A stretch of DNA of 64,000 nucleotides from UBA8514 sp034933685 (GCA_034933685.1 JAYFNB010000018.1:1-64000); one strand, 5' to 3'; positions 16,232-26,694 are shown, counted from the first letter of the stretch. The notes: generated by a model not told the origin, from the sequence alone. Numbers and translations are program-made.

Positions 16232-18196
16232 TCAAATTTGACATGAAAGAACATCCTCAAGTTTATTTGTTGGTGGTTTACAGCTGTAATTTTCACAAAC
16301 ATAAAATGTAGTTTTATTGTTTAAAAGCTTATATTCATCAGTTGGTTCATCAAGTACTTTAACATTTGAATTTAGTGGAAATTTAAGTTTTTCTTTATCA
16401 GTTTGGCTGTTTAAAACGCACACTATGCTTTTTTGAGGATGGATATACATTAAAAGCGATAACAAGTAAAAGCTATTTCCAGTAGGGAAATCAGCCGTTG
16501 CTGAGGACATAAAGTTTATATGATTTTTCAATGTTGTTTCAAGGTGCGAATCATTGGTTAAGGCTAACAATTTTATTAAGTTATATGCCATAACTGAATT
16601 TCCACTTGGTATTGCACCGTCATAAGTTTCCTTAGGCTTTGAAATTAATTGTTCACTATCTTCACCATAAAGGAAAAAACCACCATTTTCTTTATCATAA
16701 AATGCATCCAATGTTTTATTATTTAATACTATGGCTCTTTCTAAATAAGCATTTTCAAGTGTTGCTTCATACATATTTACTAAAGCATAAATGTAAAAAG
16801 CATAGTCATCTAAAAATCCATTGGATGATACCTTGCCATTTCTGTAGCTTACAAACAGATTGTCTCCGTGGGAAAGATTTTTATCAATAAAACAGCATGA
16901 TTTTTTTGCAACTGCTATATACTTATCATCACCAAAAACACGGTACATAACGGCAAATGCCGAAATGATTAATGAATTCCAAGAGGTTAATATTTTGTCA
17001 TCTAAGTGTAAGCTAGTTCGTGTTTTTCGGTACTGATAAATTAGTGGCAAATATTCTTCAAAGTCACTTTTAAGTTCATTTTGTGAAAGTAAGTTTGGTA
17101 TGTTCTTTCTTTCAAAGTTTCCCTTTCTTGTTATCCCATAATATTCATTAAACTTTTCACCTATATCATTACCAAGTAATTCTGTTAACTCTTCATAATC
17201 AAAGACGTAATATTTTCCCTCAATGCCATCACTATCTGCATCTTGAGCGCAATAAAAGCCACCGTCTGGGTGATAAAGCTCACGCAAGCAATAGTCTGCT
17301 GTCTTTTGGGCAATGGTTTTGTATAGTTTATTTTTAGTAATGTCATAAGCCATAGTATAGCTAAGCATTAATAAGGCATTATCATATAGCATTTTTTCAA
17401 AATGAGGTACTAAAAAGTATCTGTCAGTTGAGTATCTTGAAAAACCAAAGCCAATATGGTCGAAAATGCCGCCTTTATACATCTGCGAAAGGGTTTTTTC
17501 TACCATATTCATAGCCATTTGGTCATTTTTATGATTATAGTAACAAATTAAAAACATTAGATTGTGTGGAGAAGGAAATTTTGGTGCATTGCCAAATCCA
17601 CCGTAGGTTTCATCAAATATTTTTTTAAATATAACAACGGTATCTCCAACTAAGTCCTCTGAAATGGTAGGTTTTTCACTTTTATATTCATTCAATGCTT
17701 TTAAAATTTCATTGCTTGCTTCTACTAATTGAGTTTTATTTTCAACCCACTTTTTGCTTATGCTTAAAATTAAATCAGTAAAGCCAATCATTCCCATGCG
17801 AGATTCTTTCGGGAAATACGTTCCTGCAAAAAATGGTTTTTGCTCTGGCGTCATAAATATAGACGTGGGCCAACCGCCACTGCCTGTAAGCATTTGACAA
17901 ACATTCATATAAATGCTATCAATGTCTGGTCGTTCTTCTTTATCTACCTTTATAGATATAAACTTTTCGTTTAGTATTTTTGCAACAGAATCATCTTCAA
18001 AACTTTCATGGGCCATTACATGGCACCAGTGACAAGTTGAATATCCTATGCTTAAAAACACAGGTTTATTCTCAGCTTTAGCTTTTTGAAAAGCTTCATT
18101 ACTCCAAGGATACCAATCAACAGGATTATTAGCATGCTGTAGTAAATATGGGGATTTTTCGTTTATTAATCTATTTGATCCTTTTGTAATTGTCAT
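16232..18196 (-). CDS. Thioredoxin-domain protein of the YyaL/SPATA20 (DUF255) family
   Basis: This is a 654-residue cytoplasmic protein. The first 165 residues are a thioredoxin-like domain with the family motif STCHWCHVMAHESFED, including a CxxC pair. The rest is an alpha/alpha-barrel resembling glycoside or N-acylglucosamine epimerase folds. The biochemical role of this widespread family is not settled. A longer frame begins at 18292, but ATG 18196 is chosen because AAAGGAG lies just upstream and the conserved family start (NRLINEKSPYLLQHA) follows at once. Confidence 0.88.
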   Translation of the reverse strand: MTITKGSNRLINEKSPYLLQHANNPVDWYPWSNEAFQKAKAENKPVFLSIGYSTCHWCHVMAHESFEDDSVAKILNEKFISIKVDKEERPDIDSIYMNVCQMLTGSGGWPTSIFMTPEQKPFFAGTYFPKESRMGMIGFTDLILSISKKWVENKTQLVEASNEILKALNEYKSEKPTISEDLVGDTVVIFKKIFDETYGGFGNAPKFPSPHNLMFLICYYNHKNDQMAMNMVEKTLSQMYKGGIFDHIGFGFSRYSTDRYFLVPHFEKMLYDNALLMLSYTMAYDITKNKLYKTIAQKTADYCLRELYHPDGGFYCAQDADSDGIEGKYYVFDYEELTELLGNDIGEKFNEYYGITRKGNFERKNIPNLLSQNELKSDFEEYLPLIYQYRKTRTSLHLDDKILTSWNSLIISAFAVMYRVFGDDKYIAVAKKSCCFIDKNLSHGDNLFVSYRNGKVSSNGFLDDYAFYIYALVNMYEATLENAYLERAIVLNNKTLDAFYDKENGGFFLYGEDSEQLISKPKETYDGAIPSGNSVMAYNLIKLLALTNDSHLETTLKNHINFMSSATADFPTGNSFYLLSLLMYIHPQKSIVCVLNSQTDKEKLKFPLNSNVKVLDEPTDEYKLLNNKTTFYVCENYSCKPPTNKLEDVLSCQI

Positions 18197-18407
18197 AAGT
18201 ATATCTCCTTTTGCCGTGTTGATAATGATTATTTTAAATGCAATAAATTCAATAAATATAAAAATAGTATAATGGGAATTGACATATAGCACAATTTGTC
18301 AAGTCAATATGTACCATTATTTTATTTTAACCAGTAAAAATGGACAGCTAATTTAATTGTCTGCTTGCTCATGTTTACTGGTTAAAGGATTAATTTGTTG
18401 GTGTAAA

Positions 18408-18752
18408 TTAAGGAAACATTTCTTTGCATTTTTCAGCACATATTTTGCAAATTTCAGCACACTTTTTGCAGTGTTCGTCTTTAAACATGTCACATTCCTG
18501 TGCACATTTCTCGCAAATTTGAGCACACAAGTGACAATGTTGTTTTGGATATTCACCCATCATTGACATATTTGCAACGGACATCTGACATATCATAGCA
18601 CATTCCATTAGCATTTTAACACATTCTTTTCTCGCGGAAAGGTCAGGCTCGTTTAAGCATTCCGCAAAACACTCGTAACATGCTTGAGCACATTTTCCGC
18701 ATGCATCGATACATGCCTGCATACCATCGGTTTTATTAGTAACAATACCCAT
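18408..18752 (-). CDS. Four-helix-bundle Cys-rich protein (DUF326, copper-storage-like)
   Basis: This is a 114-residue protein with about 17 cysteines, mostly in CxxxC or CxxC spacing along helices (ACGKCAQACYECFAECL; later CHLCAQICEKCAQEC and CKKCAEICKICAEKC). That pattern belongs to DUF326/Csp four-helix bundles, where inward-facing thiols bind many Cu(I) ions. No signal peptide is visible, so it should be cytoplasmic. ATG 18752 is chosen because AAGGAGG lies at the correct distance; an upstream Met at 18770 would include the binding site. It stands alone, with no copper ATPase or chaperone beside it. Confidence 0.85.
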   Translation of the reverse strand: MGIVTNKTDGMQACIDACGKCAQACYECFAECLNEPDLSARKECVKMLMECAMICQMSVANMSMMGEYPKQHCHLCAQICEKCAQECDMFKDEHCKKCAEICKICAEKCKEMFP

Positions 18753-18995
18753 ATAAATTCCTCCTTTCATTAGACTAATGTTATTATTGAGGATTTATAT
18801 AAATTTTATACGATTAAAGAATTGAACTATAAGTAAATTATTCGTTAATCAAATAAGTTTTTTAAATTTGAAACAATATTTGAAAATTAATTTAAATTTT
18901 TTATTAATGTGCTAGAATATATGGAACAAAATGAATTGGATACCGTTTAAAGAATAAATACAAAAATTTGCATTAAAATTTAAGGAGGTTAAAAT

Positions 18996-21167
18996 ATGAA
19001 AAAAATAATTTCGCTGATATTATCAGCAACAATGCTTGTAGGCACGGTATCTACGGTTTTTGCCGCAGAAAATAATCTTGGGGATACATTGACAAAGGTA
19101 ACAGAAAAAGTAAAAACCCAACTGAACATAGGAGATGAATATACTAAGTTTAATGGTACAGCCCAGGATAATGGACTACAGGAATACTGGAATTTACGAT
19201 GGGAGAACGAAGATGGAACTAGTTTATCCGTAGATGCAAACACAGAAGGCAAAATTATGAACTATAACCTTATATCTGACACAGATGATTACCGTTATGA
19301 CAATAACTTTACACCGTCATTTCCACAATTGACAAATGAAGAGGCTAAGGCGATTGCAGAGAAATTTTTGGATAAGGTACTGGATACGTCAAAAGAGTCA
19401 GTTGAGTTTAGCGATTTTAACGACGTTATTAGAACGCAAAATATTACAAATTACTATTTTGGTGGGAAATTAAAGCTCAATGGACTATATTCTCCTATTG
19501 ACTTTTCTATACGTGTAAATCAAGCTTCTAAATCTGTATCATATTTTTCAAGAAGTGATTTTAACACAAAGTATCTTGGAAGTGTGCCTAGTGCAAAGCC
19601 AACAAAAACCAAGGATTTTGCAGCTGGGTTATTGAAGGATACTTTAAAGCTGAAGCTTGAGTATACTACCAGCAACACAAATTCAAGCAATGGCAGTAAA
19701 AGTGATAAAGCGGTTTTGCGCTATTTCCCAATAACTACAGGGAATTATTTAGTAGATGCACAAACAGGAAAATTAATTAACATTGATGATTTATACTCTG
19801 CCATTGAGGAACGCTCTTATGATGAAGACGCAGGCATGGGAAGCGGAGCAACTTTAAGCTCTGAAAACAAACTCACAAAGGCTGAACAGGAAGGCATTGA
19901 TAGGCTTGCAGGTGTGCTTTCTAAAGATAAACTAGATGCAGCTGTAAGAGCAATGAGTGAACTTGGATTGTCTGACTTTACCCTTGCAGATACATCTTAT
20001 TCAAAGAATGATGATGATAAATATTCTTGTAATTTAACATATGCAAAGGCAGATAAAGAAAACAAGATTACAAGAAAATATATTAATGTAGACGCAAAAT
20101 CTGCAGAGCTTATTTCTATTTATACAAATTATCCTTATGAAGAAAATGCTAAAAAAGGATCTCTTTCAGAAGCAGAGTTACAGAAAAAAGCAGAAGCATT
20201 TTTAACAAAATACTACAATGACAATTTTTCCAAATCCAAATTATATACAGAGGCACAAAATGTTTTATATGCAGAGGAAACTGTAAATAAAAACTTTACT
20301 TTTGCACAACAGGTTAATGGTTATTTCTTCCCAGAAAATGCTTACCAGGTAGGTGTGAATGCAACAAGTGGTTTAATTGATAGCTTTGGTGGCGATTTTA
20401 GAGATGTATCTTTTGATTCTCCAGATGGAATTGTGACCATGGAACAGGCAGAAAATGCATATTTTAATGCTTTTGAAACAAAATTGGCTTATGTTAGTGT
20501 GCCTAAAAAGTTGGATTTATCAGCACCAGAATATGAGAAGTATATCAGCTATGGTTATAGATATTTGTATGAACTTAAATTGGCATACACTCAAACTGCA
20601 AATAATGAACCTTATGCTGTTGATGCTAAAACAGGCAAGAGTTTGTATTACGAAACTAGCAATAGAGAGACACTGACCTACACTGATGTAAAAACTGACA
20701 AAGAAATTCTTGGTCTTGCAAGTTATGGCATAGGTTTTAGTGGTGGCGTGTTCCAAAAGGATAAAGAGCTTACTCAGCTTGACATGGTGGCACTCCTTGT
20801 TTCTGCCGATGGTTACCTTTATAATCCTACAGAAAATGGAGATTCGGCCGATGTACTTTATAACAATGCATACAACTTAGGCATATTAAACAAATCACAG
20901 CGAGATGAAAGCAAAAAAATTACACGTGCCGAGTTAGTAAAAACCATTTTATCTATGTCGGGGTATGGAAAGGTAGCAGAGCTTAAAGGAATCTATTTAT
21001 GCTCATTTAAGGATGAAAAAAGCATACCTGCGGAGTATTATGGCTATGTAGCAATTGCTCAAGGTTTAGGCATGGTAAAAGGCGGAGCAAATGAAACATT
21101 TGAAGCAAATTTAGTGGCAAATAGAGAACAAGCTGCAATAATGTTTTATAATTTTATGAATAGATAA
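18996..21167 (+). CDS. Secreted YcdB/YcdC-repeat protein with SLH anchor
   Basis: This is a 723-residue exported protein. Residues 1-24 are a Sec signal peptide ending VFAAE. Next come PepSY/YcdB-like repeats in which a WNLRWENEDG strand and a TNEEAKAIAEKFLDK helix recur, with related units near 150-280 and 330-560. The last 170 residues contain about three S-layer-homology units (RAELVKTILSMSG; GYVAIAQGLGMVKG; ANREQAAIMFYNFM) that should fasten it to the cell wall. AAGGAGG precedes the ATG, and it is transcribed alone. PepSY-type repeats are often linked to protease inhibition, but the function here is unknown. Confidence 0.8.
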   Translation: MKKIISLILSATMLVGTVSTVFAAENNLGDTLTKVTEKVKTQLNIGDEYTKFNGTAQDNGLQEYWNLRWENEDGTSLSVDANTEGKIMNYNLISDTDDYRYDNNFTPSFPQLTNEEAKAIAEKFLDKVLDTSKESVEFSDFNDVIRTQNITNYYFGGKLKLNGLYSPIDFSIRVNQASKSVSYFSRSDFNTKYLGSVPSAKPTKTKDFAAGLLKDTLKLKLEYTTSNTNSSNGSKSDKAVLRYFPITTGNYLVDAQTGKLINIDDLYSAIEERSYDEDAGMGSGATLSSENKLTKAEQEGIDRLAGVLSKDKLDAAVRAMSELGLSDFTLADTSYSKNDDDKYSCNLTYAKADKENKITRKYINVDAKSAELISIYTNYPYEENAKKGSLSEAELQKKAEAFLTKYYNDNFSKSKLYTEAQNVLYAEETVNKNFTFAQQVNGYFFPENAYQVGVNATSGLIDSFGGDFRDVSFDSPDGIVTMEQAENAYFNAFETKLAYVSVPKKLDLSAPEYEKYISYGYRYLYELKLAYTQTANNEPYAVDAKTGKSLYYETSNRETLTYTDVKTDKEILGLASYGIGFSGGVFQKDKELTQLDMVALLVSADGYLYNPTENGDSADVLYNNAYNLGILNKSQRDESKKITRAELVKTILSMSGYGKVAELKGIYLCSFKDEKSIPAEYYGYVAIAQGLGMVKGGANETFEANLVANREQAAIMFYNFMNR

Positions 21168-21201
21168 AAATTACAAACTTATATTTTTTTACATTAAATA
21201 A

Positions 21202-21240
21202 AAGCAGTCATTATGGAATTATCATGGTGGCTGTTTTTTG
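21202..21240 (+). terminator. Rho-independent terminator
   Basis: A stem with several G-U pairs around an AATT-centred loop is followed by T6, just after the SLH protein gene. Confidence 0.75.
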
Positions 21241-21391
21241 TTTGTTACAATGAAAAGGGAAAGCTAAGACAAAAGTTATGATAAATTTTCATATATTTTA
21301 CATAAAAATGATATTAATACAGTTTGAATTTTACATTCATGTGTTAAAGTTTGAGTGAAAATAATTAACTAAAAATTAAAGGAGACTAATT

Positions 21392-22177
21392 ATGAATAGT
21401 TTAAAAGAGAAAAAAGGATTTATCTGTGATATGGATGGGGTAATTTACCACGGAAATCGCCTATTGCCTGGTGCAAAAGAGTTTGTTGAGTGGTTATATA
21501 AAGAAGATAAAAAGTTCTTGTTTTTAACTAATTCCAGCGTTAGAACACAAAAGCAATTACAAAACAAATTGCAGCTTATGGGGTTAGATGTAGATGAAAG
21601 CCATTATTACACCAGTGCTCTTGCAACTGCAAAATTTTTAAGCTGTCAAAATCCAAATTGCAGTGCTTATGTAATTGGCGATTCAGGATTATTCGATGCT
21701 CTTTATAACGCTGGCATTACAATTACTGATACTAATCCAGATTATGTGATTGTAGGTGAAACAGATAACTATAATTATGAAAGAATTTGCCATGCTGTTA
21801 GGCATGTGCAAAAGGGAGCAAAATTAATTGGAACAAATTCAGATTTAACAGGACCAACTGAAACGGGTATTGTTCCTGCGTGTCGTGCCCTTATGGCTCC
21901 AATTGAGGCAACAACAGGGAAAACTGCATACTACATAGGGAAACCTAATCCGCTTATGATGAGAACAGGATTACAAATGCTTGGCGTGCATTCAGAGGAT
22001 GCAGCAATAATTGGAGATAGAATGGATACAGACATTATTGCTGGAATAGAAAGCGGACTGGATTCTATTCTTGTTTTAAGTGGTGTTACCTCAAGGGTAT
22101 CAATGGAGCTTTATCCGTATAGACCAAGTCTTATTTTAAATGGTGTAGGAGATATTTTGAAACTAGCATCAATTTAA
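21392..22177 (+). CDS. HAD-IIA family sugar phosphatase (NagD-like)
   Basis: This is a 261-residue cytoplasmic phosphatase of the haloacid dehalogenase superfamily. Motif I is CDMDGVIYHG (nucleophile Asp14 and acid/base Asp16), motif II is LTNSS, the motif III Lys is in IGKPNPLM, and motif IV is IIGDRMDTDI. The large C2B cap between motifs II and III places it with NagD, AraL and p-nitrophenylphosphatase enzymes, which act on sugar phosphates or nucleotides. The precise substrate cannot be read. AAAGGAG lies upstream of the ATG. Confidence 0.88.
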   Translation: MNSLKEKKGFICDMDGVIYHGNRLLPGAKEFVEWLYKEDKKFLFLTNSSVRTQKQLQNKLQLMGLDVDESHYYTSALATAKFLSCQNPNCSAYVIGDSGLFDALYNAGITITDTNPDYVIVGETDNYNYERICHAVRHVQKGAKLIGTNSDLTGPTETGIVPACRALMAPIEATTGKTAYYIGKPNPLMMRTGLQMLGVHSEDAAIIGDRMDTDIIAGIESGLDSILVLSGVTSRVSMELYPYRPSLILNGVGDILKLASI

Positions 22178-22248
22178 AAAATAAGGCTTTTTCTGTCTTT
22201 AAATTAATTAAAAATAATAGCATAAGGCTAATTACATAAAAGGAGTAA

Positions 22249-24426
22249 ATGATGAGAAAAAGATTCAAAAAGATAAATTTTAGGAATTTTAAAATTCTTA
22301 AACGCTTTTTAAATAACAAACAAGTAAAAAAAATTCTCAACTTTTTATCTGCTTGGACCCAAAAATTATCTATAAAAATCCCGGTTCTTAATGTTTTGGC
22401 AGTAATCATAATCATGATTATTGTAGGAGTTGTTATTAATACATCAACTACGGCTGTTGTTAGTGATATGGTAAAAAAAGAAATTTCTTATGTCGCAACA
22501 ATTAATGCACAAAATATTGAAACATATTTAGAAAATATGAATGTAGTTACTAAAAACTTAGCTTTTAGTGCAACTCAATTACAAAATTTTGATTCAAATG
22601 ATGTTGAAAAGTTATTGATTGAAGATTTGAAGCAGGCTGTTTCTGACGAAAAGGTATATTCTGCATACTATGCTTTTGAGCCAGATAAATTTTTAGAAGA
22701 AACATCAAAGGGCCTTTCCTATCGTGTTTTTAAAAATAACGGTGAAATTTTAACAGACATTAAAAACGACTATGAGGATTATAGAACAGGAGTATACTAT
22801 GCTCCAACTAAAGCGTTTAAACAAGCATGTATAACAGAACCATACCGCTTGAGTTTATCTAATGGGCAAGAAGCATGGCTTATAACTTTAAGTACGCCAA
22901 TTTTGGATTCAAAGGGTGAGTTCATTGGTGTTGCCAATTGCGATATTTTATCCGAAGATATAGTTTCATTAAATTATGAAAAAGGTGAACATGAAAATTC
23001 TTTTGGCTATATTATGACGGAAAATGGAACTTATATAGCCCATACAAGGGATAAGGGAAAAGTTGGTACGGTGCTTTATGCCGGTAAAAAGGTTGAAAAA
23101 GAGAGTATAAAAGCTATTAAAGGTGCAGAGGTACATTTGGTTGAGGGCATTAATCCTGACACAAAAAGAGAATCTCTCTACATGCATATTCCACTTAATA
23201 TTTCAAATACCAACGTAAAATGGGCAAGTATATTTGTTGCAGACAAAAATGAGGCACTTTACGCAGTGGCAAACATTACTAAACTAATGGTTTTAATTAG
23301 TGGTTTGGGAGTTATTATTCTGGCAATATTCAGCATAATGGTTCTAAGAAAATTTTTAATGCCAATAACAAGCATTGTTGAACGTGCAGAAAGAATGGGT
23401 CAGGGGCAACTAAAAAATGTTAGTGAAAAAACTATTTCGTCAAAGGATGAAATAGGTAAACTTTGGAATATTTTTAATGAAACAAATTCTGTTTTAGAGG
23501 GATACATTTTTGAAATATCATGCATATTAAACTATATTTCTGAAGGGAATTTGGACGTACAGCTTCAGAAAGACTATAGTGGTGATTTTACACAGATAAG
23601 AGAGTCACTAATTAAAATTATCACATCTCTTAATGATACAATATTAGAAATTATGAATACGTCAGAGGAAGTATTTGTTGGAGCAGAACAAATATCTCAA
23701 GGTTCTCAATTATTAAGTTGTCAAACTTCAATACAAAATAATTCAATAGAAAAAATAGTTGACTCTATACAAAATATTTCTAAAAATATGAAAGATAGTT
23801 CAGATAATGCTAAAAAAACTAATGACCTTTCAAATTATGCGAAGACCATTATGGCTAAAGGGAAAGTGCAGATGGGGAATATGGTTGAGATAATGAATCA
23901 GATTTTCGAGACATCTGAAGATATTAAAACAGTAGTGAAAGAAATTGACGAAATTGCTTTTCAAACTAACATTTTGGCTATTAATGCTGCCATTGAAGCT
24001 GCACATGCAGGAGAAAAAGGTAGAGGCTTTAGTGTAGTGGCTAATGAAGTTCGAAATTTATCTGAAAAGTCAGCAAGGGCAGCAAAGTATACAGAAACGA
24101 TGTTGGAGAATTCAAACCTAATTATAAAAAAAGGAATGAATGAAGCCGATACAATGGCAGAAATATTAAAAGATTTATTAGACAAATCGGCTGAAATTAA
24201 TAATTCCATTGAACATATATCCGTAGCATCTGAAAGTCAGGAATATGAAATAAATCAAACAGCAACAAGCATTGAAGAAATATCAGCAGCAATAAATATA
24301 AATTCAGCTACAGCCCAAGAAAGTGCAGCCGCAAGTGAAGAGTTAAGAGCTCAGGCACAGCTTTTAAAAAATTTGGTAAACAAGTTTGTGCTTAAGAGAA
24401 ATAATTTTGAAACAGACAGGGTTTAA
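22249..24426 (+). CDS. Methyl-accepting chemotaxis protein
   Basis: This is a 725-residue chemoreceptor with an unusually basic N-terminal tail of about 48 residues before the first membrane helix. A double Cache periplasmic-type sensor follows (about 70-335), then a second helix (about 342-365), HAMP, and a signalling coiled coil whose tip reads IAFQTNILAINAAIEAAHAG. The block after HAMP resembles the other chemoreceptor in this window, although the sensor domains differ. The start is ATG 22249 or the adjacent ATG 22252, both served by AAAGGAG. No other chemotaxis genes are close. Confidence 0.92.
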   Translation: MMRKRFKKINFRNFKILKRFLNNKQVKKILNFLSAWTQKLSIKIPVLNVLAVIIIMIIVGVVINTSTTAVVSDMVKKEISYVATINAQNIETYLENMNVVTKNLAFSATQLQNFDSNDVEKLLIEDLKQAVSDEKVYSAYYAFEPDKFLEETSKGLSYRVFKNNGEILTDIKNDYEDYRTGVYYAPTKAFKQACITEPYRLSLSNGQEAWLITLSTPILDSKGEFIGVANCDILSEDIVSLNYEKGEHENSFGYIMTENGTYIAHTRDKGKVGTVLYAGKKVEKESIKAIKGAEVHLVEGINPDTKRESLYMHIPLNISNTNVKWASIFVADKNEALYAVANITKLMVLISGLGVIILAIFSIMVLRKFLMPITSIVERAERMGQGQLKNVSEKTISSKDEIGKLWNIFNETNSVLEGYIFEISCILNYISEGNLDVQLQKDYSGDFTQIRESLIKIITSLNDTILEIMNTSEEVFVGAEQISQGSQLLSCQTSIQNNSIEKIVDSIQNISKNMKDSSDNAKKTNDLSNYAKTIMAKGKVQMGNMVEIMNQIFETSEDIKTVVKEIDEIAFQTNILAINAAIEAAHAGEKGRGFSVVANEVRNLSEKSARAAKYTETMLENSNLIIKKGMNEADTMAEILKDLLDKSAEINNSIEHISVASESQEYEINQTATSIEEISAAININSATAQESAAASEELRAQAQLLKNLVNKFVLKRNNFETDRV

Positions 24427-24560
24427 AAGATACGGGGAAATATTGTTATTATACCAATTGAATACTTGCTGCATTAGTGATATGCTTATAATATAATTTG
24501 TACAGAAAATTTATTTATTTCTAGCTTAAGCCAAGAATACAGAGAAGGGAAGTTATAACC

Positions 24561-24923
24561 ATGAATTTAAAAGAAATAATGCAGCAAGAGAAATTTGCGG
24601 TTGTTGGAGATACACTTAATGAAGAAAAATATGCTTACAAAATAAAAAATGGTTTGAAAGACAATGGATACTCTGTTTATCCAGTTGGAAAGGAGCTCTC
24701 ATCTTTAAATAATATTCCAGATGAGGTTGACATTATTGATCTTTGTATAAACCCTGCAAAGGGGCTTTCGCTAGTTAAGGAGTGTAAAAAACCTTTTAAA
24801 TGCATTGTAATTCAACCAGGTGCAGAAAGTGAAGAACTTTTCACATACCTAAACCAAAACGATTTGCCATATATTGAGGGCTGTTTGTTGGTTGGGTTGT
24901 CTTTATATTCTAAAAATAAGTGA
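24561..24923 (+). CDS. CoA-binding domain protein (YccU-like)
   Basis: This is a 120-residue single-domain Rossmann protein of the CoA_binding_2 family. It shows the FAVVGDTLNEEKYAYKI opening, the central VDIIDLCINPAKG strand-loop and the closing C-terminal Gly motif. Members bind CoA or nucleotides in structures, but no reaction is established. In this protein the usual GxS loop is VGDTLN. AAGGGAAG lies about ten bases before the ATG. A terminator follows at 24949. Confidence 0.75.
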   Translation: MNLKEIMQQEKFAVVGDTLNEEKYAYKIKNGLKDNGYSVYPVGKELSSLNNIPDEVDIIDLCINPAKGLSLVKECKKPFKCIVIQPGAESEELFTYLNQNDLPYIEGCLLVGLSLYSKNK

Positions 24924-24948
24924 AAATTTTAATATTCAAGATTTATCA

Positions 24949-24998
24949 TAACACAGCTAATTTTGGAAAACTTGAAGCTGTGTTATTTTTATGTGCTA
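24949..24998 (+). terminator. Rho-independent terminator
   Basis: AACACAGCT pairs with AGCTGTGTT, followed by ATTTTTAT. Confidence 0.8.
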
Positions 24999-25113
24999 AT
25001 TATAATATTAAAATTTATAAATTGACTCGCTTAACTTTAGTTAAACACTTCATTATGCATTTTATATCCAATATTTTAATATAATTTAGTATTAAATATT
25101 AAAGGGTGATTTT

Positions 25114-26157
25114 TTGATAAGAGAGATAAGAAATTTAGTTTTTGAAGGTGGAGGAGTATTAGGCATAGCATACCTTGGTGTGCTGGATTATATGTTTCAC
25201 AATGGATGGATGAAAAATATGATGAGGGTAGCGGGCACATCTGCCGGAGCAATAACTGCCTGCATTACTTCCTTTAATCTTCCGTTTGCGGATATTAAGC
25301 AAATTGTTAATACTTTGGATTACAAAAAAATTCCTTCGAAAAGTGAATTAGATAATATTAACTTCATTCCGGATGAAATAAAGGATGCTATTGAAAAGTT
25401 ATTTGGGGATATAAACTGCATTTACAGATTAATTAATAATTATGGATGGTTTTCTACGGAATACTTTTACAATTGGATAAAAGAAGCAATCGATGACCAG
25501 TTTGATTTCACCAAAAAACTTCCACCATATACGTTTGAAGATTTTAAAAACCCTTACATCCATAAAAACAATCGTCAGTTTTTGGATTTACATATCGTAG
25601 GTACAAATATGTCTATGAAGGCTACAAAAGTTTTTTGTTATGAAACTACGCCAACTATGGAAGTTGCACAGGCTGTTAGAATATCAATGTCTGTTCCTCT
25701 GTTTTTTGAGGCAGTGATTACAGAGGGTGACGATAAATTTAAAGATTCTGTTACCAATGTTTTTTGCGACGGAGGGGTAATGAACAATTATCCTTTAAAT
25801 ATTTTCGATTCTACAGAGTTTAATTCTGAGTTATACTCTGGCACAAACATGGAAACGCTGGGTGTGCGTTTTACCAACGGATTAAAGTACAACGATATAG
25901 ATAGTCTTCTTAAATATATTGAAAGTCTGCTTCGTGTATCCTCATATATTCAACAACAAACCTACGAAAGCAACCCTTTGAATAGAGATAGATCTATTAT
26001 AATTGATAAAAAGGACGTAGCACCACTTGATTTTAATGTTAGTGCAAATGATAATACATACAGATTTTTATATCATCAGGGTTATAATGCAGCCAGAGAT
26101 TTCTTCAGCGACGGCAGATTAAACGGGTTTTATAGGGTGAGCAGTAGTTTAAGCTGA
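25114..26157 (+). CDS. Patatin-like phospholipase
   Basis: This is a 347-residue lipid acyl hydrolase of the patatin family. The oxyanion loop is EGGGVLGIAYLG, the nucleophile is Ser43 in GTSAG, and the catalytic Asp219 lies in the DGG motif (CDGGVMNNYP). With both dyad residues in place it should be active, most likely on phospholipids or lysophospholipids. There is no signal peptide, so it is cytoplasmic or exported by another route. The start is TTG at 25114, with AAAGGGTG upstream. A terminator follows the gene. Confidence 0.87.
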   Translation: MIREIRNLVFEGGGVLGIAYLGVLDYMFHNGWMKNMMRVAGTSAGAITACITSFNLPFADIKQIVNTLDYKKIPSKSELDNINFIPDEIKDAIEKLFGDINCIYRLINNYGWFSTEYFYNWIKEAIDDQFDFTKKLPPYTFEDFKNPYIHKNNRQFLDLHIVGTNMSMKATKVFCYETTPTMEVAQAVRISMSVPLFFEAVITEGDDKFKDSVTNVFCDGGVMNNYPLNIFDSTEFNSELYSGTNMETLGVRFTNGLKYNDIDSLLKYIESLLRVSSYIQQQTYESNPLNRDRSIIIDKKDVAPLDFNVSANDNTYRFLYHQGYNAARDFFSDGRLNGFYRVSSSLS

Positions 26158-26206
26158 AAAGCTTTACAAGGGAAGAATTATATTTTTTAGTAATGCAAAT
26201 AATATA

Positions 26207-26251
26207 GGCACAGCAACTATGTTTGTAAGAGTAGCTGTGCTTTTTATTTTT
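26207..26251 (+). terminator. Rho-independent terminator
   Basis: GCACAGC pairs with GCTGTGC around a mixed loop and is followed by TTTTTATTTTT. Confidence 0.85.
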
Positions 26252-26423
26252 TTTAAAGATATGGGAATTTAAGCCTTATGTGAAGTGAAACACGTGCAAA
26301 ATAAATGAAATAAGATGGGGGAAACTGTTTCTTAAACAAAAAAAGATGTATATAATATTTTAAAAAAGTGATAAAATAAAGTTGTTGTGGAAAAAATTAG
26401 AAGCTGAAAGGATTGTGGGAAAT

Positions 26424-26678
26424 ATGGGAGAATTAGCTAACCTTTTTAATATTGGTTCAGTAGTTGAAGAGCAGCTTAATGCAGTTGGAATTACAACATA
26501 TGAGCAGTTGAAAGAGATTGGAAGCAGACAAGCTTGGTTATACATAAAAGCAATAGACCCAACTGCCTGTATCCATCGGTTATATGCATTGGAAGGGGCT
26601 ATCCAAGGTGTTAAAAAAGCTCAATTATCTGTTGAAAAGAAAGAGGAGTTAAAGGGATTTTATAATTCGTTTAAGTAA
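26424..26678 (+). CDS. TfoX C-terminal domain protein
   Basis: This is an 84-residue protein consisting only of the TfoX_C fold, a helix-hairpin-helix-like module that occurs alone in many Firmicutes. The typical LFNIGSVVEEQLNAVGI and LYALEGAIQGV blocks are present. In gamma-proteobacteria the domain belongs to a competence regulator; as a lone module its role is unknown. An open frame begins earlier at TTG 26382, but ATG 26424 fits the family start (GELANLFNIG). The CorA gene begins 17 bases after the stop, so the two are probably co-transcribed. Confidence 0.75.
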   Translation: MGELANLFNIGSVVEEQLNAVGITTYEQLKEIGSRQAWLYIKAIDPTACIHRLYALEGAIQGVKKAQLSVEKKEELKGFYNSFK

Positions 26679-26694
26679 ATAATGTGGAGGGGCT

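Noticed and set aside
14051..24426. The two chemoreceptors as a recent duplication
   Set aside because: Only the conserved signalling tip and HAMP-adjacent block agree; sensors and N-terminal tails differ, so they are ordinary family members.
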